NCBI GenBank assembly: GCA_013822725.1
Contig: PNKX01000010.1
Coordinates: forward strand, 124,001-188,000
Length of the DNA: 64,000 nucleotides
Direction of reading: 5' to 3'
From: Pirellula sp.
GTDB lineage: Bacteria; Planctomycetota; Planctomycetia; Pirellulales; Lacipirellulaceae
The notes under the pieces are model-generated. The model had not been told where the DNA came from. It worked only from the letters and a program-made list of their open reading frames with translations, and did no database searches. Shown in pieces: positions 37,400 through 46,222 of this stretch (within the stretch, counting starts at the first letter, position 1; each line of letters begins with the position of its first letter). Both the position numbers and the translations under genes were made by a program.

Positions 37400-38835
37400 A
37401 CGACGACGAAACCGAGGTCTTCCGCCGACTTCACGATCTCGCCGCCGCCGAACTCGACGGGTCCGCCACGCTCGACGAGAAGGCCGAACTGAAGGCCTTG
37501 TTGCGCGACGACCCAGCGTCGCGTCAACTTTACGTTGAGTACATTCAAGACACGGCAGGCCTCCGCTGGTCGTTCGCTCACACGACCATTCCGATCAACG
37601 ACGTTCAATTGGCGGTCGATCACGTCACGACCGAGGCCTTTGCCGGTGAGTTCGCAGGCGAACGTCCGCCGTCGCGCGTCAGGCTTCGCTGGGCGGCCTA
37701 TCTCGCTCTTGCCGCTTCGGCGCTCATCGGCGCGGGCGTCTATTTGCGAGACGCTGCGCCGCCTCCGCAGAGCGTCGCTGTCCTCACCCGTGCGATCGAC
37801 GCCGTTTGGGAGGAGGGAGAACTGCGGGAATTGGATCGCCTTCACGTCGGTCAAGCGTTGGAGCTAAAGTCTGGCCAGGTCGAGATGATCTTCGACACCG
37901 GAGTCGAGGTCGTCCTTCAAGGGCGAACCCACTTCGAAATCCGCTCGACTGACAGCGCATTCAGTAACCGCGGCACGATCTCCGCTCGCGTCGGCTCGGA
38001 TGGCAAAGGCTTCACGATCGACACGCCCAACGCCCGCGTCATCGATCTCGGCACCGAATTCGGCGTCGCCATTAACGAGGCCGGCGAAACCGAAGTCGCG
38101 GTCTTCGACGGCAAGGTCGACTTAGCGGTCGGAGCGGCGCCGAGCGATCAGGCGGCCCGTCAAGAACTAGTCCAGGGCGAAGCGATCCGCGTCGGCGTCG
38201 ACGGTCAGGTTGATCGCGTGACGGCGATTGCCAGCGATCGATTTCCCGTGTCCGCTTCGCTCCGTCCCGGCGTTGGCCCGCTGCTGCCCATTATCCGCGA
38301 CGTGAGTGACAACATTCGCGTCGGCGACAGCAACAAGTTCTATCGCATCGTTCGCAGCGGCTTGCACGAAGATTCGCCGGCGTTCGTCGATCGAAAGCAT
38401 CAATGGAACTCCACGGACAAGCAAGGGTTGCCGCTCGATCTCGAAGGCGCCGAGTACGTGATGCCCTTCAATGACGATAAGTTTCATGACGGCTTGAAAG
38501 TCTCGGTTGACGTCGCTCAGCCCGCCACTCTGTATGTCTTTTACAGTGACAGCATGAAACCGCCCAAGTGGCTGCAGGAAGAATTCGTCGACACCGGCTT
38601 CGACGTCGGACTCGATGAATCGCAGTCGGTCTATCACAAAAACTTCAAGCTCGGCGTCGGTCCCGGGGAGAACGTCGACACCATCTTTTCCGTCTGGAAG
38701 CGAGAGATCCGCACGCCGCAGGTCGTCGAACTCGGCGCCGTCGAATCGCACCGCTCAGGGTTCGGTTACAACATGTACGGCATCGCGACGGCCCCGCTGG
38801 AGCCCGCGAAAAATGCCGGCCGCAATCTGCAATAG
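37396..38835 (+). CDS. FecR domain membrane protein, likely anti-sigma/sensor
   Basis: 479 residues from ATG 37396, overlapping the sigma stop by four bases. The N-terminal cytoplasmic part has the anti-sigma-like pattern LDEKAELKALLRDDPASRQL. A transmembrane helix lies at about 99-117. The periplasmic FecR domain follows (LKSGQVEMIFDTGVEVVLQG, FTIDTPNARVIDLGTEFGVA, VAVFDGKVDLAV). The remaining ~200 residues are beta-rich (FNDDKFHDGLKVSVDVAQ). In the FecR model a periplasmic signal frees or activates the sigma factor. The regulated genes cannot be read from here; nearby PEP-CTERM genes are candidates. Confidence 0.9.
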   Translation: MNDDETEVFRRLHDLAAAELDGSATLDEKAELKALLRDDPASRQLYVEYIQDTAGLRWSFAHTTIPINDVQLAVDHVTTEAFAGEFAGERPPSRVRLRWAAYLALAASALIGAGVYLRDAAPPPQSVAVLTRAIDAVWEEGELRELDRLHVGQALELKSGQVEMIFDTGVEVVLQGRTHFEIRSTDSAFSNRGTISARVGSDGKGFTIDTPNARVIDLGTEFGVAINEAGETEVAVFDGKVDLAVGAAPSDQAARQELVQGEAIRVGVDGQVDRVTAIASDRFPVSASLRPGVGPLLPIIRDVSDNIRVGDSNKFYRIVRSGLHEDSPAFVDRKHQWNSTDKQGLPLDLEGAEYVMPFNDDKFHDGLKVSVDVAQPATLYVFYSDSMKPPKWLQEEFVDTGFDVGLDESQSVYHKNFKLGVGPGENVDTIFSVWKREIRTPQVVELGAVESHRSGFGYNMYGIATAPLEPAKNAGRNLQ

Positions 38836-38861
38836 CCGCGCGTGGCGTCAGTTTAGCGCGT

Positions 38862-38886
38862 CAGCCCCCCGACGAGCCGGGGCTTA
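38862..38886 (+). terminator. Partial REP-like hairpin after FecR gene
   Basis: AGCCCC pairs with GGGGCT around CCGACGAGCC, followed by TAATTT. It resembles half of the BIME-like element and lies in the convergent gap, so it may end transcription. Confidence 0.5.
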
Positions 38887-38916
38887 ATTTCCTGTGACGA
38901 TCTGTGACGCGCCGCG

Positions 38917-40428
38917 CTACCGACGACGTTGCCGTGTCGCGAGCATGCTCACTGATGCCACCAGCGCCGGCAGCAGCGTCGTCGGTTCAGGAATTGTAGC
39001 GGCGTTCGCACCCACAGGCGGTGCGTTTGCAAAGTAGCGACGCCAGTGAGACAGATCGGCCGCACTGCGCGGACGCGGGGAATTCCCCCGTTGCCACGCG
39101 AGAAAATCGGCGCCATCCACGTCGTTGTCGTCGTCAAAGTCTCCATTCGGAGGCGCGGCGTCGAATTTAATCTCTAATCGCAATGGCGTTCCCGTCGACG
39201 ACTCGCTGGCGAACATCTGCATAGAAGAATTCGTGGTTAGCATGTCGAGAACTAGTCCGAGTTGCGTCGGTGAGCCTAGCAGCGATTCGACGTACGTTGA
39301 ATCGAGCCACAAACGATTGATCGAATTGGCCGCGAACGGACCGGCAAGCGTTCCCAGCGATTTCGAAGGCGATGCAGGATCAGCGTCGGTGGCGAGGCCG
39401 TCGCCGGCGTAACCCACCGCGCGCAGCGTACCGCTTGCGTAAAACTTCGGTTGAAATACCAACTCCGCGGAGAGGATTTCCGCATTGGCTGGAATCGTCG
39501 ACAGATCGAACTCCATCAGTCCCTTTGGATAAGGAAACGAGGCGTTGTTGATGTTGATTATGGCGCCCCCGTCGACGATCTTCGGCGTTGAGAACGGCTG
39601 CAATTCGACGTCAAACGTCGGCGCAATGGAAATCTTCTGCAACTGACCGACGGCCGGCGGAACATCCATACGAAATCGATCGACGTTCACGCCCTGATTG
39701 GCGTCCGCGCCGATGCCGCCGAACCAGGTTTCGTCGGCGAGGCCTTGCGAGACCTTGCTGAACGTGGCGCTCGTCTGCGCCGCGACGCCCGTCAATCGGG
39801 ACTGCCCATTGTTCAAGTAAGCGTACATGACGAGTGACGCATCGACCTGCCGCTGTCCGCGACGGCGGAACGTCGCCGATAGCTCGTACCAGGTGTTCGA
39901 CATAAGCCCGGCGCTCGAAATCGGCGAGTACGTAGGCAGTCCCTCATCGTCCTCGCTGGTAAACTGAACGAAGGCTGACGACGATGCGCGATAGACCGTC
40001 GCTACGAACTCGCGACTGTCGAACCCTGCCGACGGCGCCACGGCGGCGTCCGTCGTGACGTACAACTCCGCAATCTTCTCGCTCGCGCCGAGGTTCTGCG
40101 CAAGCGCCCCCGTCTTCAAGAAGGATGAAATGGTTACGGCGTCGCCGTCGCGATGAAACGCGAAACTCGTCGGCGCGTAAGTCAGTTCGTGGTCGCCTCC
40201 CAGACTGATGGCTCCGGAGCCGCCGATCCCCCCGGTGGGCGCCGCGATGATCGCCGGGCCCGGTTGGGTGTAGTTGTGGAAGAGCGGAAAATCAGTCGAG
40301 AAGTTCTCAAACTCGACGCTGACCTCCTGGGCGGTCGCCACACGCGATTCCAACCCTACGCCCGCCGCCCAACAGATCGCCCCTCCAACAAAACAGAGGC
40401 CGGAAAATGACTGTCTGAGCACGAACAT
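38917..40428 (-). CDS. PEP-CTERM protein with dockerin-like motif
   Basis: 503 residues with a signal peptide (to about ATAQ). The first half is lectin/LamG-like in style (FTSEDDEGLPTYSPISSAGL, NTWYELSATFRRRG). The second half resembles a DNRLRE-like module (NASFPYPKGLMEFDLSTIPA, AEILSAELVFQP). A single EF-hand-like stretch DFDDDNDVDGADFLAWQRG precedes the tail IPEPTTLLPALVASVS, RQRRR. No catalytic motif. Confidence 0.78.
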   Translation of the reverse strand: MFVLRQSFSGLCFVGGAICWAAGVGLESRVATAQEVSVEFENFSTDFPLFHNYTQPGPAIIAAPTGGIGGSGAISLGGDHELTYAPTSFAFHRDGDAVTISSFLKTGALAQNLGASEKIAELYVTTDAAVAPSAGFDSREFVATVYRASSSAFVQFTSEDDEGLPTYSPISSAGLMSNTWYELSATFRRRGQRQVDASLVMYAYLNNGQSRLTGVAAQTSATFSKVSQGLADETWFGGIGADANQGVNVDRFRMDVPPAVGQLQKISIAPTFDVELQPFSTPKIVDGGAIININNASFPYPKGLMEFDLSTIPANAEILSAELVFQPKFYASGTLRAVGYAGDGLATDADPASPSKSLGTLAGPFAANSINRLWLDSTYVESLLGSPTQLGLVLDMLTTNSSMQMFASESSTGTPLRLEIKFDAAPPNGDFDDDNDVDGADFLAWQRGNSPRPRSAADLSHWRRYFANAPPVGANAATIPEPTTLLPALVASVSMLATRQRRR

Positions 40429-40654
40429 AGGCGATTGAAATCCCTGTCCCAGAAATCGCAGTCGCGATTTCTCTGAATGCTGTGAACGTCTAAACCTTGA
40501 ATCTCCGTCGATTGTATCAGCCCGCCGGGGCCGAGCACAAATTCGCCTTCATTTCGAAAGAGGCAGAAAAAATTGCGCCGGCCGTCGATTTGACCTCGTT
40601 CAGATCGACCAGATGGTGAAGGAACCACTTCCCCCCATTTTCTGGAGATCAGTG

Positions 40655-40852
40655 ATGAATCCCCGCCAACCCTCTGCCGCCATCGACGCCTCGACCCTCC
40701 ATCGCGTCATCGAACCGCTTGCTGATTTCATCTGCGCGGCCGATCAACCGCGCATGGCTCTGGCATCGGCTCTGCGACTCTTGCTCGACGGCGTCGAGCA
40801 TACCAACCGCGTCGGCCGCGGTCATTTAGAGAGCGTGCGTGCGGGCGCCTAA
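40655..40852 (+). CDS. Small protein of unknown function
   Basis: 65 residues. GGAG lies 7 bases before ATG 40655. The sequence (STLHRVIEPLADFICAADQP, MALASALRLLLDG) suggests amphipathic helices. No family recognised. It ends overlapping the NUDIX gene's 3' end by four bases, convergently. Confidence 0.5.
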   Translation: MNPRQPSAAIDASTLHRVIEPLADFICAADQPRMALASALRLLLDGVEHTNRVGRGHLESVRAGA

Positions 40853-41322
40853 GAGACTTCGGGCGCTGTTGCGAGCAACGTGTCTCGCACGCCGAGGTAG
40901 CGTGGATGAGCGAACCCCTGGTTCCGCTCCCGCCAGTAGTCGTCGAGCAATACCGGCGGATAGACGGTCTTGCCCGTGAACTCGGCTCGGCTGAGAAACG
41001 CCGCGTCGACAATGTGCTCCACAGCCGCTGCGGCCGACGACGTCTGTAACTGCCCGCCCAGCAAGCGACCGGTGAACCAGATCTTGCACTCGCGGCAGTC
41101 GCCCATGATCAGTTCTTCGATGTAGGCGATCGCCAGCGGTTCGACGTCGAGACCGCACTCCTCGCGGACTTCTCGTCGCGCTGCGTCACGCAAGTCTTCG
41201 GTCCCCTCGGCGCCGCCGCCGGGAGCGACCCAAAAATCGTAGCACCCGGGCTTGTGATGGCGTACCAGCAAGATCCGCCCCTCTTGCTCCACTAACACGC
41301 CGGCGGCGATGCGATGCTTCAT
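40849..41322 (-). CDS. NUDIX hydrolase
   Basis: 157 residues from ATG 41322. The Nudix box is GGGAEGTEDLRDAARREV then REECG (Gx5Ex7REVxEExG pattern, with a small variation), preceded by MKHRIAAGVLVEQEGRILLV. Nudix enzymes hydrolyse nucleoside diphosphate-linked substrates. The substrate is not evident. No clear ribosome site; longer in-frame starts reach 41502 but add sequence atypical for the family. Confidence 0.9.
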   Translation of the reverse strand: MKHRIAAGVLVEQEGRILLVRHHKPGCYDFWVAPGGGAEGTEDLRDAARREVREECGLDVEPLAIAYIEELIMGDCRECKIWFTGRLLGGQLQTSSAAAAVEHIVDAAFLSRAEFTGKTVYPPVLLDDYWRERNQGFAHPRYLGVRDTLLATAPEVS

Positions 41323-41426
41323 AGAGAAGAAACGACGGCGGTAATTCACAGGGATGGAAGCGCGAGGGCGGCGGGGCCCGCAGCCGCGCATGTCAGCGAC
41401 GAGTCGCGAGGACGCCAGCATAACTC

Positions 41427-41516
41427 TCAATCGCCGCGGCGCAGATGCCAAATCATTAGCGCCGCCGAAATCAAGACGACCGTCAGTATGAAGAAGACCC
41501 ACGTGCTATTGGCCAT
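41427..41516 (-). CDS. Possible 29-residue single-span membrane protein
   Basis: Reads MANSTWVFFILTVVLISAAL then MIWHLRRGD and stop. It is one transmembrane helix with a positive C-terminal end. GGAG lies about 10 bases upstream of the ATG. It is 104 bases upstream of the NUDIX gene on the same strand. Confidence 0.4.
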   Translation of the reverse strand: MANSTWVFFILTVVLISAALMIWHLRRGD

Positions 41517-41568
41517 GGGACGCCATCTCCAAATTGCATTATGGACGATGAAGCCGGTTGGGCGAATT

Positions 41569-44058
41569 TCATACCAGCCGACGGCAAGAAACTTGTTGCC
41601 GCCGCCGTGCCAATCCGCAAACGGCAGCTAGACTCATCGGCAGCAACGCCGGCTCCGGCACCATATTTGATGCCGACACTGCCGGCGGCGTCGGCAAATA
41701 ACGAACGATGCCAGTTAACTGCAAGCCGTCCGCCGACGTGTAGGAGAACGATAGATCATGCGCGTCGAGCGTCGTGTTGTAGCCGAGGCCAATTGACTTC
41801 GAGGCAAAGCTTGAATCGCCCTTGAGAAAAAATTCCGCCAATTGCTTGTTGCCGGAGAACACGGTTTCCCACGATTCGCCGGGCTCGATCGTATTGCCGA
41901 ACTCACGTTGCCAAATGAGCAGGTCGGCGCCGTCGGTCTGCCCGTCGCTGTTGGCGTCTCCCTCGGGTCCAACGCCGTACGCCGAATTCCAGACAGGCAA
42001 GTCTGCCGAAGTCACCGAGCTGTCGCCGTTGAAATCTCCGCGCGTCCGTACGGTAGTGCCAAGATTTTGCGCATCAAAATTCCCTGCCAGCCAACCCGCC
42101 GTATTCAACGAACCGCTGGGGCTTTTGATTTCATACCCCGTCAAGTCGTTGCCGCCGACGATCGTCATCAAACCAGTTTGCGTATCGACCTCCAGTACTG
42201 TGGGCGTGAAGACTTCAAGGTTATCAATCGCCCACCACCAATCGTTGGCGGCGTTGAGCAGGCCGAACTTCAATTTCACGTTGCCTGCGCCAATGGGATT
42301 GTTCAGGTTGACGACGACCGTTTCGTTCGTCGCGTCAGGTTTATAGAACGCGCTGTCTTCGTCCGACTCCCAACGCATCACTTCCACGAAGGCGCCGCCG
42401 TCGTACGAGGCTTGAATGCTTGCGGTCGGGTTATTGGTGTTTTCCGGCCCCTCGTCGCAACACTCAGCCCGCCAGCTCGACGAAAAGGTGAGCTTCGCAG
42501 CGCCCGCCGCGACTCCCGCCAGTGAAATGGCGCCGGTGCTCATTCGCGCGTTATAGTAACCGGCGAACGGCGTCGTCGCGATGGGGGCGCCTTTGTCGTC
42601 CCATTCATCGGGGTCAGCGACGGCGACGTTACCTTGTCCCAGCGTGAATTGGCTGCGTCCTTGATCTTCGGCCGCCGCCGACCACCAGGTCTTCTGGGCA
42701 AAGCTCCACCCTTCCCACTCGGCGACGCCGCGCGACGGGTCGTTCACGTACGGTACGCCGCTGTCATCGACCGACCACCCGGCAGGCGGCGTCTGCGTCC
42801 ATGCCGTGGAGTCAACCGGCGCCGTTTCATCGACGTTCGGGCCGAGCGTCAGCGAATCGAAATTTTGGACGTACAGTGGGATGCGCGCGTCGGCCTGCTC
42901 ACCGCAGGCGAGGCAAATCACGATCGTCAGACCGGCCGCCAGAGAATGTCTGCCGCCGTCGCGGCCTGAGCGCAATAAACGGCGACGCAGGGCGAAGAAT
43001 CCCAGCGCGCCGCCGCATAACAGCAACGTCGAGGGTTCGGGGACTTGTCCTAGCGAAGCAAACGCCCCTGCCCCGTTGGCGCCGTCGAAGTATTTGCGGA
43101 ACAGCAGCAAATCGCTCAGCGAATGAGTTCGGTCTAAATCAAGATCGCCGAGCGACATGGCCACTTGATCGTTGACCCCTGTCAGGCTGGCTGCAGCCGC
43201 CGCCTTGAATGCCAACCAATCGTTGATGTCGATGATCCGATTGCCCGTCAAGTCTCCCGGTTTCGGCGGCGCGACGTCGCCCGGCTTCACGAGCGTGCCG
43301 TTGAGATGCCGCACTGCCTGGCCGACGTCGTTGAGGTCGATGAGAATCTCGATGGAATTATTCGTCTCGTCCTTTTCACGCAAGACGTTCGTCGGATCGA
43401 CGATCTGCCGCAGCCAGTAAGAAGGCCCGACCGGCACGCCTGCCAACGAAATGCTTTGTCCCTCCGTGCCGTGACTGTAGACGTCGCCGTAGCCGGCGCT
43501 GATGTTCTGGAAGAGTCCCGTGTTGGACGAAGGATAGGAGATTTTGCCCGCATACTGCGAATCGGGAATCGGCGCCGAGTCGGTAATCCGGTAGCTCGTC
43601 TTCACTTCGTTCGCCACCAGATCGCCCACGGTCACCACTCCCTCAGGAGAAATGATCGCTTCCAGCAACTGGAACTCAGAGAAGTCGTCAAAGTGAATGT
43701 GGCCGTGAAGTTGATGAAAGTTCAACGTCGAACCGATGGTGTAGTCGGTATAGAGCGGCCCATTGTCGACCCCTTTGAAGACGCGCTGCCAGAGGGGAAT
43801 CGTCGGCGTGCCGGAGCCGGCCGATTGGGTTCGAATCTGAAACAGTCCGTCTCCAATGTTGGCGAACATCGTCTGAAACCGAATGCGACCTGCGGAGATA
43901 TCCCAATTCACGAGATACGATGCGTAGTCGCGCACCCATGGCACGATGTCTGGCAGCAACTCCTGTTGCGCCTCCGCAAGCCGCACATTAGGCCCTGAAA
44001 GCCCCCAGCAAGCGGCCGTCAACAGAATGCCGTTTCGTAGCAGTCGCAGACACGTCAT
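41569..44058 (-). CDS. Fused double exported protein: lysyl-oxidase-like half plus second PEP-CTERM half
   Basis: 829 residues in one uninterrupted frame. First half: signal peptide (1-30), lysyl-oxidase-like domain (about 35-245) with the copper-ligand cluster H115, H118, H120, H122 (HQLHGHIHFDDF), EF-hand-like segment (about 267-325) and a complete PEP-CTERM tail (VPEPSTLLLCGGALGFFALR, then RR). Second half: immediately a new signal-like stretch (about 371-391, HSLAAGLTIVICLACGEQAD), a beta domain (YVQNFDSLTLGP, WWWAIDNLEVF), EF-hand pair (DFNGDSSVTSADLPVW, DANSDGQTDGADLLIWQ) and another tail (VPEPALLPMSLAAVCGL). The join is near 42975, where TTG could start the second protein, though without a ribosome site. 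It overlaps the upstream gene by four bases (ATGA), and AAGGAG precedes its start. Confidence 0.8.
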   Translation of the reverse strand: MTCLRLLRNGILLTAACWGLSGPNVRLAEAQQELLPDIVPWVRDYASYLVNWDISAGRIRFQTMFANIGDGLFQIRTQSAGSGTPTIPLWQRVFKGVDNGPLYTDYTIGSTLNFHQLHGHIHFDDFSEFQLLEAIISPEGVVTVGDLVANEVKTSYRITDSAPIPDSQYAGKISYPSSNTGLFQNISAGYGDVYSHGTEGQSISLAGVPVGPSYWLRQIVDPTNVLREKDETNNSIEILIDLNDVGQAVRHLNGTLVKPGDVAPPKPGDLTGNRIIDINDWLAFKAAAAASLTGVNDQVAMSLGDLDLDRTHSLSDLLLFRKYFDGANGAGAFASLGQVPEPSTLLLCGGALGFFALRRRLLRSGRDGGRHSLAAGLTIVICLACGEQADARIPLYVQNFDSLTLGPNVDETAPVDSTAWTQTPPAGWSVDDSGVPYVNDPSRGVAEWEGWSFAQKTWWSAAAEDQGRSQFTLGQGNVAVADPDEWDDKGAPIATTPFAGYYNARMSTGAISLAGVAAGAAKLTFSSSWRAECCDEGPENTNNPTASIQASYDGGAFVEVMRWESDEDSAFYKPDATNETVVVNLNNPIGAGNVKLKFGLLNAANDWWWAIDNLEVFTPTVLEVDTQTGLMTIVGGNDLTGYEIKSPSGSLNTAGWLAGNFDAQNLGTTVRTRGDFNGDSSVTSADLPVWNSAYGVGPEGDANSDGQTDGADLLIWQREFGNTIEPGESWETVFSGNKQLAEFFLKGDSSFASKSIGLGYNTTLDAHDLSFSYTSADGLQLTGIVRYLPTPPAVSASNMVPEPALLPMSLAAVCGLARRRQQVSCRRLV

Positions 44059-45797
44059 GCGAAACTCCTTGCGTTCTCTATCTCTATGTCACTCGCCGAT
44101 CGTCGCCAAAGCATCGCCGCTGTACCCAGGAACAGCGGCCAAGCCGGCGGTTCTGGAACCGCCAGCGCGTTCGAAACAAAAATCCCGCTCGAGCCATCAA
44201 CGAAGGTGGCATGAAATGCCAACAGCCCCGCGTCGTTGAACCCGCGCGGCTTACCATCCTGCCCGCCAGTTTCCGAAGTGAACGAAATGCTGGCGACTTG
44301 CCGCAGATCGCCGGGAGCGACTTCTAACCACTGCCCCGACTCGACGACAAGTCGCAAGATCCCTCCGCGATCCTCGCCCCAGATGCCGATTGATTGCGAG
44401 AGCCCCGGCTCAATTGCCGGATCGTAGCCGGTTGCCATGAAGGCCGTTTGCCCCCTGACGTTCATTGACGGCTCCAAGAAGACGCCAAAGATCGTCCCCG
44501 TTCCGCCCGGCGCCAAATCGCCTTGCCGCGCGATCAACTCCAGGCCGCCGTCGGCCGACAGTCCGCTTGACCAGACTCCTACTTCGCTCGTAGGCGTGAC
44601 TGCCGCGCCGGCGACCGCCGCCACGATCGCAATGCGTCCGCTGCCGTTCATCACCGGATCAAAGACGTCGATGAACTGCGCGTCGCCCACAATTTCCGGA
44701 GCCGCGTCGCCTAGCGTGAACAATGTTTGCAACTCCCCCGACGACTTACGCAGCCACATCCCTAAATGAATCGCCTGATTGGGCGCTACCGTTGGAGATG
44801 ACAAAGTCGATGGAGTGGCGTCGCTCGCCAAGTGATAGAACGCCAGGAAAGCCGTATCGCCTGCGTTGTTGATCGTCGGAATCGCTGGAAAGCTGACAAA
44901 CGTCGCGCCTGGAATTCCCGCCGCCGCGTCGCCGCCGCGCAGCAGCAAGCTCAGCCCCGCGCCAGGATCGTACTTCCACAGGCCGCTGAGATTCGTTTCG
45001 TTCACGCCGGGCCCTTCGATAAACCCGCGAAACACGGTCACGCCGGCGGCGTTGACGACTGGGTCGTCGGCGAACGGCGCTTCGAACGACTGCGCGTTGA
45101 AGGCGACGCCGGGCTCGCTCGAGATGGCTGGGCCGGCCGCGGCGGCAATGGATGCGAGCCCACTAGTACCGAACGCGTAAAAGCCGCTGTCTTGCACGAC
45201 TTCCAGTTCCTTGTCGCGCGTCCGAGCAAAGAATGCGATGCGTCCATCCCCGTTGACGGCGGCAGGCGACTCGAATCGCAGGAAGCGCCGCGCCTTCGTC
45301 GGGTCGGGAGCCTCGGCCGACGCCCGCGCCACGATCGTCAGGGCGCCTTGACGATCGAGCCAGATGCTCTCGCGATTCTCAACGGTGACGGTCGGTCCCG
45401 TGAGCAATGCCTTGAAGCCGATGAGTCCTTCCGCAGTCAGCGTCAGGTCTTCGAACTGTTGAAAGGTTGAGTTAAGTCCCGGCGCGACTGCATTCGCTTG
45501 AGCGACGAGACGCAGGTCCGTCTTGCCTTCAGCCCACACGCTCGTCGGCTCGAACATCGATCCCGCCGCCGCCAGGAAGGCGACGCGACCTTGGCCATCG
45601 ATCACCGGCCTCGCATCAAAGCGCGTGAATCCTTCGGGGTCCGTGAGCCCGACTGGAGATTGCCCGCTGAGGACAGCGGTGCGAACTGCTGCAACTGGTG
45701 CGACGGCGAATGCCGGCGTCCACGCGACGCCTGCCAACGCGAGCGCGATGACGAGTTTGATCGTCAGTTGCATCGCACACCGCGTCATCAAACGCAT
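44055..45797 (-). CDS. PEP-CTERM protein with NxxGxxAF tandem repeats
   Basis: 580 residues if started at ATG 45797; ATG 45774 and ATG 45788 are alternatives and none has a strong ribosome site. Signal peptide ends near TPAFA. The body repeats the pattern I/N-x-x-G-x-x-A-F: VIDGQGRVAFLA, NGDGRIAFFA, NNAGDTAFLA, NGSGRIAIVA, NVRGQTAFMA, NDAGLLAFHA. This is the tandem-repeat family typical of planctomycete surface proteins, possibly a beta-propeller. The tail is VPEPPAWPLFLGTAAML, RRS. Translationally coupled to the lysyl-oxidase fusion gene. Confidence 0.85.
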   Translation of the reverse strand: MRLMTRCAMQLTIKLVIALALAGVAWTPAFAVAPVAAVRTAVLSGQSPVGLTDPEGFTRFDARPVIDGQGRVAFLAAAGSMFEPTSVWAEGKTDLRLVAQANAVAPGLNSTFQQFEDLTLTAEGLIGFKALLTGPTVTVENRESIWLDRQGALTIVARASAEAPDPTKARRFLRFESPAAVNGDGRIAFFARTRDKELEVVQDSGFYAFGTSGLASIAAAAGPAISSEPGVAFNAQSFEAPFADDPVVNAAGVTVFRGFIEGPGVNETNLSGLWKYDPGAGLSLLLRGGDAAAGIPGATFVSFPAIPTINNAGDTAFLAFYHLASDATPSTLSSPTVAPNQAIHLGMWLRKSSGELQTLFTLGDAAPEIVGDAQFIDVFDPVMNGSGRIAIVAAVAGAAVTPTSEVGVWSSGLSADGGLELIARQGDLAPGGTGTIFGVFLEPSMNVRGQTAFMATGYDPAIEPGLSQSIGIWGEDRGGILRLVVESGQWLEVAPGDLRQVASISFTSETGGQDGKPRGFNDAGLLAFHATFVDGSSGIFVSNALAVPEPPAWPLFLGTAAMLWRRSASDIEIENARSFA

Positions 45798-46222
45798 GGC
45801 CAACGGACTGCCTGCAGATTCGGGACGTGCGAAACCTGCGGTCGCCTGGCGGCGTCCCGATGTTCGCATCGCGGCCAGTATAGCGCCTCGGCAGGCCGGC
45901 GAGGTCAAGTTCGCATGAAGAGTCGATGAGGAATCGCTCGTGACGACAAATTGGACGCAAATCTCGAGCCAATGCGACGCAAAACAGATGTTGCATTGGC
46001 TTTGTCGTCAGAATGCGGGGTGATGAGCGACATTAGCGCTCCCGATTCGCCGCGCCACGTCTGCCACTGCGCTCAAGATGATTCGCTGCCATAAATCATT
46101 CTTGCCATACCGCTTCTGCTAGCGGCCGCATCGCTTTCACCTGCTGTTGTGGCGGATGACGCCTGCCGATAAACAGGAAAGCTGCGCACCGCTTGTTGCG
46201 TGCATTTCTCAGGAGTCGCGCC
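45798..46222. other. Divergent gap with nested inverted repeats
   Basis: No gene seen. TGACGACAAA (45941-45950) and TTTGTCGTCA (46001-46010) are perfect inverted arms; inside them AGCCAATGC (45967-45975) pairs with GCATTGGCT (45993-46001). The structure lies between two divergent genes and may be a regulator site or a folded RNA. Confidence 0.65.
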
